Made by a program: the position numbers and the translations under genes
Shown: in pieces, positions 6,746-11,447 of the stretch
Layout of the letters: each line of letters starts with the position of its first letter
Numbering within the stretch: the stretch's first letter is position 1
Source of the DNA: Sulfuritalea sp.
GTDB lineage: Bacteria; Pseudomonadota; Gammaproteobacteria; Burkholderiales; Rhodocyclaceae
Direction: 5' to 3'
NCBI GenBank assembly: GCA_021738105.1
Contig: JAIPCS010000107.1
Span: forward strand, 1-11,447
Length of the DNA: 11,447 nt
Notes under the pieces: generated by a model
Databases searched by the model: none
Seen by the model: the letters and a program-made list of their open reading frames with translations, nothing else
Told to the model about the DNA's origin: nothing

Positions 6746-7978
6746 TTAACCGACAACTGATCCAAGTTTGAAAATCGGCAGATACATGGCCACCACCAGG
6801 CCCCCGATGAGACCCCCGAGGAACACCATGATGATGGGCTCCATCAGACTCGAGAGCGTTTCTACCGCTTCGTCCACCTCGGCCTCGAAAAAGTCGGCGG
6901 TTTTCCCCAGCATGGAATCCAGTTGACCAGACTCTTCACCAATGGCGACCATCTGCGTCACCATCGGTGGAAAGACGCCAGAATTTTCCATGGAAACGGT
7001 CAGACTGGAACCCGTCGAAACTTCGGCCTGAATCTTTTGGGTCGCCAAAGTGTAGACATAGTTGCCTGCCGCGCCGCCAACGGAATCTAGCGCGTCGACC
7101 AGCGGCACACCTGCGGCGAACATTGTTGACAGGGTTCGGGTCCAGCGAGCAATTGACGACTTACGCAGCAGATCTCCAAAAACGGGAAGCTTCAGGAAGT
7201 ATTTGTCAGCCGCAATCTGAACCGTTCTGGAGCGTTTGAAAGCTTGCAGAATTCCATAAATGACGGCGTAAATTCCACCAAAAATAAGGTACCAGTTTTC
7301 TACGAAATAGTCTGAAATGGCGATAACGATCAGAGTCGGCGCGGGTAGCTCGCCACCGAAGCTGGCAAAAACGCCTTTGAACGCCGGCACCACAAAAATC
7401 ATGATCACAGCCGTAATAACAAAGGCAACGATCAAAATCGAGATTGGATAAAATAATGCGCCCTTGATCTTGGACTTGATGGCCTGGATTTTCTCCTTGT
7501 AGGTCGCCAACCGATCCAGAAGGGTGTCGAGAATACCGGCTTGCTCGCCGGCCTCAACCAAATTGCAGAACAAGGCATCAAAGTACATGGGGTACTTGCG
7601 AAACGCCGAGGCCAAAGTTGCCCCTGTCTCGACGTCGGATTTGATGTCAAACAACAGCTTGGCCAGACCCGGATTATTAGTCCCCTTGCCGACAATGTCG
7701 AAGGACTGCAGCAGGGGCACGCCGGATTTCACCATGGTGGCGAGCTGACGCGAGAATAGCGTGATGTCTTTGTCCGACACCTTGCCGCCCGCACTGGCCT
7801 TCTGTTTCTTCAGTTTGGAAATGGTGATGCCTTGCCGACGCAGTGCAGCGTTGGCGGCAGCCACACTGGCAGCCTTCATTTCGCCGCGAACGACTTTCCC
7901 TGCCTTGTTCTTGCCTTCCCAGGCAAAACTCAACTCCTTTGGGCCGTTTTTTTTCTCTGCCTTGCCTGCTGTGGCCAT
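6746..7978 (-). CDS. pilC: Type IV pilus inner-membrane platform protein
   Basis: Polytopic inner-membrane protein of the type II secretion F family that couples the PilB/PilT motors to pilin insertion and removal. The 410-aa protein has two repeated cytoplasmic T2SF domains (about 73-196 and 276-398). Each begins with the matching pattern FSRQLATMVKSGVPLL (75-90) and WTRTLSTMFAAGVPLV (279-294) and carries GEQAG or GEESG. Transmembrane helices lie at about 177-200, 228-247 and 381-403. The ATG at 7978 has GGGAG six nt upstream. The N-terminus is lysine-rich and contains a run of eight A. Followed by pilD after 21 nt. pilB, normally just upstream, is not present; the gene upstream is a CNNM/CBS protein. 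Confidence 0.97.
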   Translation of the reverse strand: MATAGKAEKKNGPKELSFAWEGKNKAGKVVRGEMKAASVAAANAALRRQGITISKLKKQKASAGGKVSDKDITLFSRQLATMVKSGVPLLQSFDIVGKGTNNPGLAKLLFDIKSDVETGATLASAFRKYPMYFDALFCNLVEAGEQAGILDTLLDRLATYKEKIQAIKSKIKGALFYPISILIVAFVITAVIMIFVVPAFKGVFASFGGELPAPTLIVIAISDYFVENWYLIFGGIYAVIYGILQAFKRSRTVQIAADKYFLKLPVFGDLLRKSSIARWTRTLSTMFAAGVPLVDALDSVGGAAGNYVYTLATQKIQAEVSTGSSLTVSMENSGVFPPMVTQMVAIGEESGQLDSMLGKTADFFEAEVDEAVETLSSLMEPIIMVFLGGLIGGLVVAMYLPIFKLGSVVG

Positions 7979-7984
7979 TGGCTT

Positions 7985-7989
7985 CTCCC
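7985..7989 (-). promoter_or_regulatory. Ribosome binding site of pilC
   Basis: GGGAG on the minus strand, six nt before the ATG at 7978; it supports the chosen pilC start. Confidence 0.65.
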
Positions 7990-8012
7990 GCTTGATTTTC
8001 CGGCATTCTACG

Positions 8013-8078
8013 CCCCGTCACTCGGGGATACTGCCCTGACGGGCACCAAGCACCTTCCCCTTGGGGGGATGCCCTCAA
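8013..8078 (-). repeat. Cluster of short hairpins in the yfjD-pilC intergenic gap
   Basis: The gap from 7979 to 8091 holds three short dyads: CCCCG/CGGGG (8013-8017, 8023-8027), TGCCC/GGGCA (8032-8036, 8041-8045) and TCCCC/GGGGA (8056-8060, 8065-8069). GGGCA and TGCCC flanking the last one can also pair over a longer distance. None has a T-tract. They could end the yfjD transcript by a Rho-linked route, stabilise mRNA ends or regulate pilC. A TAGAAT hexamer at 8006-8011 on the minus strand is a weak -10 candidate for pilC, without a good -35. Confidence 0.35.
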
Positions 8079-8091
8079 CATGCCAAGAGTA

Positions 8092-9363
8092 TCACTCTCC
8101 GGTGGGTCGGTGAAGACGTACCATTTTGATCTTTCGGTCCTGTGTTTGAACGATCTCCATCGCCACATCGCCGACCTTGAGGCCGACCCCCACTTCGGGT
8201 ATGTCCTGTAGAAGCTCTATTACCAAGCCATTCAGAGTGCGCGGACCATCGAGTGGAAAGCCGAGACCCAGCATCCGGTTGAGCACGCGCAAGCTGGCGG
8301 CACCATCGACCAGCACCATGCCATCCTCGCTCCATGAGAGCTTGCGACTGACATCCGACTGGCGCGTGGTGAATTTCCCGACCAGCTCTTCGATAATGTC
8401 TTCCAGAGTCAGCAGACCTTCGATTTCTCCGTATTCATCAACCACCAGGCCCATGCGCTGCCGGTTTTCGCGAAAAAATTGCAATTGGGTGTAGATCGGT
8501 GTTGCGGCAGGAATGAAATAGGGTTCGGACATGCGCTCGCGCAAAGCCGAGTGATCGATTTCACCGCCAAAGGCCTGAGCCAGTAGCTGACGTTGATGGA
8601 GTACGCCAATGATATTGGCCGGATCGTTCTCGAAAACCACTACCCGTGTATGAAAGCTCGTCGCCAGTTGCGCCTTGATGCTCTCGATGGGTTCGGCAAT
8701 ATCAATCGCCTCAATCTCGCCTCTGGGCACCATGATGTCGGCCACAGTCAACTGCTCCAACTCAAAAAGATTGAGCAGGATCGACCGGTGTTGTTTAGGA
8801 ATGAAGCGGCCCGACTCAAGCACGACGGCGCGTAGCTCCTCGGGCGAAAGCTGTGATGATTCGTAGCCTTCTTTGGGTTGCAAATGCAGCAGTCGAAGCA
8901 ACGGCTGAATTATCAGATTAACGAGCCAAATCACCGGGTAAGCGATGCGCAGCAACGGCGTCAGCACATAGGCAATACGTACCGCAAGCCAGTCCGGATA
9001 GGTTGCACCGGCAACTTTTGGCGTGATTTCGGAAAATATCAGCAAGCAGAACGTAACAAAAACCGCGCCGGCCTCAAGTGCCCATTTTTGCTGCCCAAAT
9101 ACCTGCAGCGCTATGTGGCCCGTCAGCATGGCGGCGATCGAATTGATCAGAGTATTTCCGAGCAGGATCACGCCCAGCAACTGATCCGTTTTATTCAGCA
9201 GGGTTACGGCAAGGCGGGCGCCACGATGACCCTCCTGCGCCATATGGCGCAGACGAATCCGGTTGGAAGCCATCATGGCTGTTTCGGCCATGGAAAAAAA
9301 TCCCGAACAGACCAACAACAGCGCAAGCGCTGCAAACTGCGCCGGAAGTGAAATTTCTTTCAT
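8092..9363 (-). CDS. yfjD: CNNM/CBS-domain membrane protein, YfjD/CorB family (HlyC/CorC)
   Basis: Inner-membrane protein of 423 aa in the family linked to Mg2+/Co2+ efflux (CorB/CorC, eukaryotic CNNM). The transmembrane CNNM domain covers about 5-190 and carries SGFFSMAETAMMAS (20-33) and SEITPK (111-116). A pair of CBS domains follows at about 205-325, containing DIMVPRGEI (209-217) and VDEYGEIEGLLTLEDIIEEL (308-327), the nucleotide-binding Bateman module. The CorC_HlyC domain ends the protein (about 340-418). The ATG at 9363 shares its A with the ypjD stop (TGATG), so translation is probably coupled. E. coli has the same ypjD-yfjD order next to ffh. Direct transport activity is inferred from the family. 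Confidence 0.94.
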   Translation of the reverse strand: MKEISLPAQFAALALLLVCSGFFSMAETAMMASNRIRLRHMAQEGHRGARLAVTLLNKTDQLLGVILLGNTLINSIAAMLTGHIALQVFGQQKWALEAGAVFVTFCLLIFSEITPKVAGATYPDWLAVRIAYVLTPLLRIAYPVIWLVNLIIQPLLRLLHLQPKEGYESSQLSPEELRAVVLESGRFIPKQHRSILLNLFELEQLTVADIMVPRGEIEAIDIAEPIESIKAQLATSFHTRVVVFENDPANIIGVLHQRQLLAQAFGGEIDHSALRERMSEPYFIPAATPIYTQLQFFRENRQRMGLVVDEYGEIEGLLTLEDIIEELVGKFTTRQSDVSRKLSWSEDGMVLVDGAASLRVLNRMLGLGFPLDGPRTLNGLVIELLQDIPEVGVGLKVGDVAMEIVQTQDRKIKMVRLHRPTGE

Positions 9364-10187
9364 CAGCGGCCGAGAATTACCTCAAGCACAAAACGACTCC
9401 CTACGTAGGCCAGCAACAAAGCCACAAAGCCGGCCAGAGTCCAGCGTAACGCCACCCGCCCGCGCCAGCCACGCAGATGACGGCCGACCAGCAATGCCGC
9501 AAAAATCAACCAGGAGAGAATGGCGAAAAGCGTTTTGTGATTGAAGGTCAGAGCCTTGCCAAACAGGGTTTCGGAGAAGAACACGCCCGATATCAACGTC
9601 AAGGTTAACAACAGGAACGCTACATGAATCAACCGGAACAACAGGGCTTCCATGGTCAACAAGGGCGGCAAACCGGCGAGCAGGGGTGAAATATGCCCGC
9701 GATGCAGACTCTTTTCCGCCGCTGCCATCAATAAGGCATGCAGGGCGGCCAGGGTAAACAGGCTGTATGCCAGCATCGCCATCAAAAAATGCAAGCGGAA
9801 AGCCATCGAGCCGGCACTGGTCAACACGTGGGCCTCGGAAAATATCACCGGCAAAATTACCGACACGGCGGCGGCCGGCAAGCCGATCACTTGCAAACCG
9901 TCCATCCGGGCGTAAAAACTTTCTATCCAGTACAGCGCTATGGCCAGCCAGAGCATCACCGACAAGGCAATGGCGAAGCTGAAACGCATGCTGCCGCCAT
10001 CGAACACCTCCATGCGCAAACTGACAGCATGGGCAATCAGTGCAATCAGCAGGATGCCACGCTCGCCTATATTGAGCCCCCCCGCAGGCTGGTCAAGCGC
10101 CGGCCCGCGCCAGCGAGTGCGCCAAAGGTGAGCCGCCAGGCCGCCGTAAAGGGCCGCGGCCAGCAGATGCATTAAGATTGCGAGCAT
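9363..10187 (-). CDS. ypjD: CcsA/CcmC-like cytochrome c assembly family membrane protein YpjD
   Basis: Polytopic inner-membrane protein of 274 aa with about eight predicted helices. It belongs to the CcsA/CcmC/CcmF haem-handling superfamily: conserved histidines occur in RLHFLMAMLAYSLF (131-144) and FNHKTLFAILSW (215-226), and the helix order matches. The tryptophan-rich WWD haem loop of true CcsA/CcmC is not evident, so haem delivery is doubtful. E. coli YpjD (CorE) is functionally associated with YfjD/CorB rather than cytochrome c. The stop overlaps the yfjD start by one base. It is divergent from ffh across a 55-bp gap. The ATG at 10187 has no clear Shine-Dalgarno; the Met at residue 6 is an alternative start. 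Confidence 0.9.
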   Translation of the reverse strand: MLAILMHLLAAALYGGLAAHLWRTRWRGPALDQPAGGLNIGERGILLIALIAHAVSLRMEVFDGGSMRFSFAIALSVMLWLAIALYWIESFYARMDGLQVIGLPAAAVSVILPVIFSEAHVLTSAGSMAFRLHFLMAMLAYSLFTLAALHALLMAAAEKSLHRGHISPLLAGLPPLLTMEALLFRLIHVAFLLLTLTLISGVFFSETLFGKALTFNHKTLFAILSWLIFAALLVGRHLRGWRGRVALRWTLAGFVALLLAYVGSRFVLEVILGR

Positions 10188-10242
10188 GGCTGAAGTCTAC
10201 ACCAAGCCCTCTTTCTCAATTTGATTCTGTTACCCACAATCC

Positions 10243-11447
10243 ATGCTCGATAATCTCACTCAGCGTCTCGGCCGCGTCGTAAAAACCATGCGCGGTCAGG
10301 CCCGCCTGACCGACGACAATATTTCAGACATGCTGCGTGAAGTGCGCATGGCGCTGCTGGAAGTCGAAGTCGCCATTCCCGTAGTCAAGGACTTCATCGC
10401 CAAGGTCAAGGAAAAAGCCCTGGGCCAGGAGGTCATCGGTTCGCTGTCGCCCGGCCAGGCGCTGGTCGGCGTCGTGCATCGCGAACTCATCAACCTGATG
10501 GGCGGCGCCAGCGTCGGCCTCAATCTCGCCACGCAACCGCCGGCTGTGATTCTGATGTCCGGCCTGCAGGGCGCAGGCAAAACCACGACCACCGCCAAAC
10601 TGGGTAAATGGCTCAAGGAGAGGCAAAAGAAAAAAGTGCTCACTGTCAGCTGCGACGTCTATCGTCCCGCCGCCATCGAGCAGCTTAAAGCCGTGTCCGC
10701 CCAGGCCGGGATCGATTTCTTTCCCTCCACCGGCGAACAAAAGCCCGCCGACATCGCGGCTGCCGCGCTTGACCATGCCAAACGCCATTTCTACGATGTG
10801 ATCTTCGTCGATACCGCCGGCCGCCTGGCGATTGACGAGGCGATGATGGCCGAGATCAAGGATCTTCACGCTCTGCTCAAGCCCATCGAAACCCTGTTCG
10901 TGGTCGATGCCATGCTCGGTCAGGATGCGGTGAATACCGCCAAGGCCTTCAGCGAAGCCCTGCCGCTGACAGGCGTCATCCTGACCAAACTCGACGGCGA
11001 TTCACGGGGCGGCGCGGCGCTGTCGGTACGCCACGTCACCGGCAAGCCGATCAAGTTCGCCGGCGTCGGCGAGAAGTTGACCGGTCTCGAGGAATTCCAT
11101 CCCGAGCGCATGGCCTCGCGCATCCTCGGCATGGGCGACATCCTTGGTCTGGTCGAGGAAGCCCAGCGCGGTGTCGATCAGGACAAGGCGCAGGAGTTCG
11201 TCAAAAAGATGAAATCGGGCAAGGGCTTCGACCTGCACGACTTCAAGGAACAGATCGGCCAGATGAAGAAAATGGGTGGACTCGGGGCGATGCTGGACAA
11301 ACTCCCCGCCCAGTTCGGCGCTATGGCGCAACAGGCCGGCGGCGCCATGGAAGACAAGTCCGTGCGGCGCCTTGAAGGCATCATCAATTCAATGACGCCG
11401 CAGGAACGCAGCAAACCCGAAATCATCAAAGCCAACCGCAAACGCCG
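10243..11447 (+). CDS. ffh: Signal recognition particle GTPase Ffh (3' end cut by window)
   Basis: Protein subunit of the signal recognition particle, which with 4.5S RNA targets nascent membrane proteins to FtsY. The frame is open from ATG 10243 to the window end, giving 401 codons of an expected 450 or so. The N domain helical bundle starts MLDNLTQRLG. The G domain shows the P-loop GLQGAGKTT (107-115), DVYRPAAIEQL, DTAGR and TKLDGDSRGG. The methionine-rich M domain begins at about 295 and the sequence stops at IIKANRKRR, where E. coli Ffh begins its RNA-contacting segment. No strong Shine-Dalgarno or promoter is evident in the 55-bp gap shared with ypjD. The gene appears intact within the window, and its incompleteness is due only to the window edge. 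Confidence 0.98.
   Translation, partial: MLDNLTQRLGRVVKTMRGQARLTDDNISDMLREVRMALLEVEVAIPVVKDFIAKVKEKALGQEVIGSLSPGQALVGVVHRELINLMGGASVGLNLATQPPAVILMSGLQGAGKTTTTAKLGKWLKERQKKKVLTVSCDVYRPAAIEQLKAVSAQAGIDFFPSTGEQKPADIAAAALDHAKRHFYDVIFVDTAGRLAIDEAMMAEIKDLHALLKPIETLFVVDAMLGQDAVNTAKAFSEALPLTGVILTKLDGDSRGGAALSVRHVTGKPIKFAGVGEKLTGLEEFHPERMASRILGMGDILGLVEEAQRGVDQDKAQEFVKKMKSGKGFDLHDFKEQIGQMKKMGGLGAMLDKLPAQFGAMAQQAGGAMEDKSVRRLEGIINSMTPQERSKPEIIKANRKR

Noticed and set aside
7947..7954. Run of eight A on the pilC coding strand (codons 9-11) as a phase-variation or frameshift site
   Set aside because: The frame is intact, eight A is short for a contingency tract, Lys-rich N-termini produce such runs by chance, and there is no out-of-frame product to suggest programmed slippage.
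10188..10242. Promoters for ffh and ypjD in the 55-bp divergent gap
   Set aside because: TTGATT and TTGAGA hexamers are present but no -10 element lies at proper spacing on either strand, so no promoter can be supported.

Overview
This 11.4 kb window looks like ordinary chromosomal DNA of a Betaproteobacterium. That placement is an inference from protein similarity (ArgB, AspS and SlmA resemble proteobacterial proteins) and from gene order (FmdB-type protein, DUF502, aspS, nudB; argB, slmA), with moderate GC content. The order or genus cannot be fixed from sequence alone. No transposase, phage gene, CRISPR array, tRNA or rRNA was recognised.

Layout from left to right. Every gene except the last is on the minus strand, so transcription runs right to left. 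(1) 1-1000: argB (N-acetylglutamate kinase), followed 18 nt downstream by the first 26 codons of slmA, which runs off the window. (2) 1031-1663: an Hsp20 gene with a recognisable sigma-32 heat-shock promoter in front and a hairpin plus T-rich terminator behind, so it is an isolated stress cassette. (3) 1784-5813: a compact housekeeping operon that begins at a TATAAT-type promoter and runs FmdB-type zinc-ribbon protein, DUF502 membrane protein, aspS, a secreted guanyl-specific ribonuclease of the barnase/RNase Sa family, a barstar-like inhibitor, and nudB. From aspS onward the genes overlap or nearly touch. (4) 5870-7978: pilC and pilD, type IV pilus/type II secretion platform and prepilin peptidase genes, without pilB beside them. 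(5) 8092-10187: yfjD/corB-like CNNM/CBS membrane protein and ypjD (CcsA-like), overlapping by one base. (6) 10243-end: ffh on the plus strand, divergent from ypjD and truncated by the window edge just before its C-terminal RNA-binding segment. The ffh/ypjD/yfjD arrangement is the same as in E. coli.

The most interesting signal is the ribonuclease-barstar pair embedded between aspS and nudB. The ribonuclease keeps all four expected catalytic residues and has a signal peptide. The barstar-like protein keeps both aspartates expected to plug the enzyme. The order is toxin first and inhibitor second, linked by an ATGA overlap. Also worth a look: AspRS carries the His/Gly signature of non-discriminating enzymes (implying tRNA-dependent Asn synthesis), and the hsp20 promoter has a dyad at its start site.
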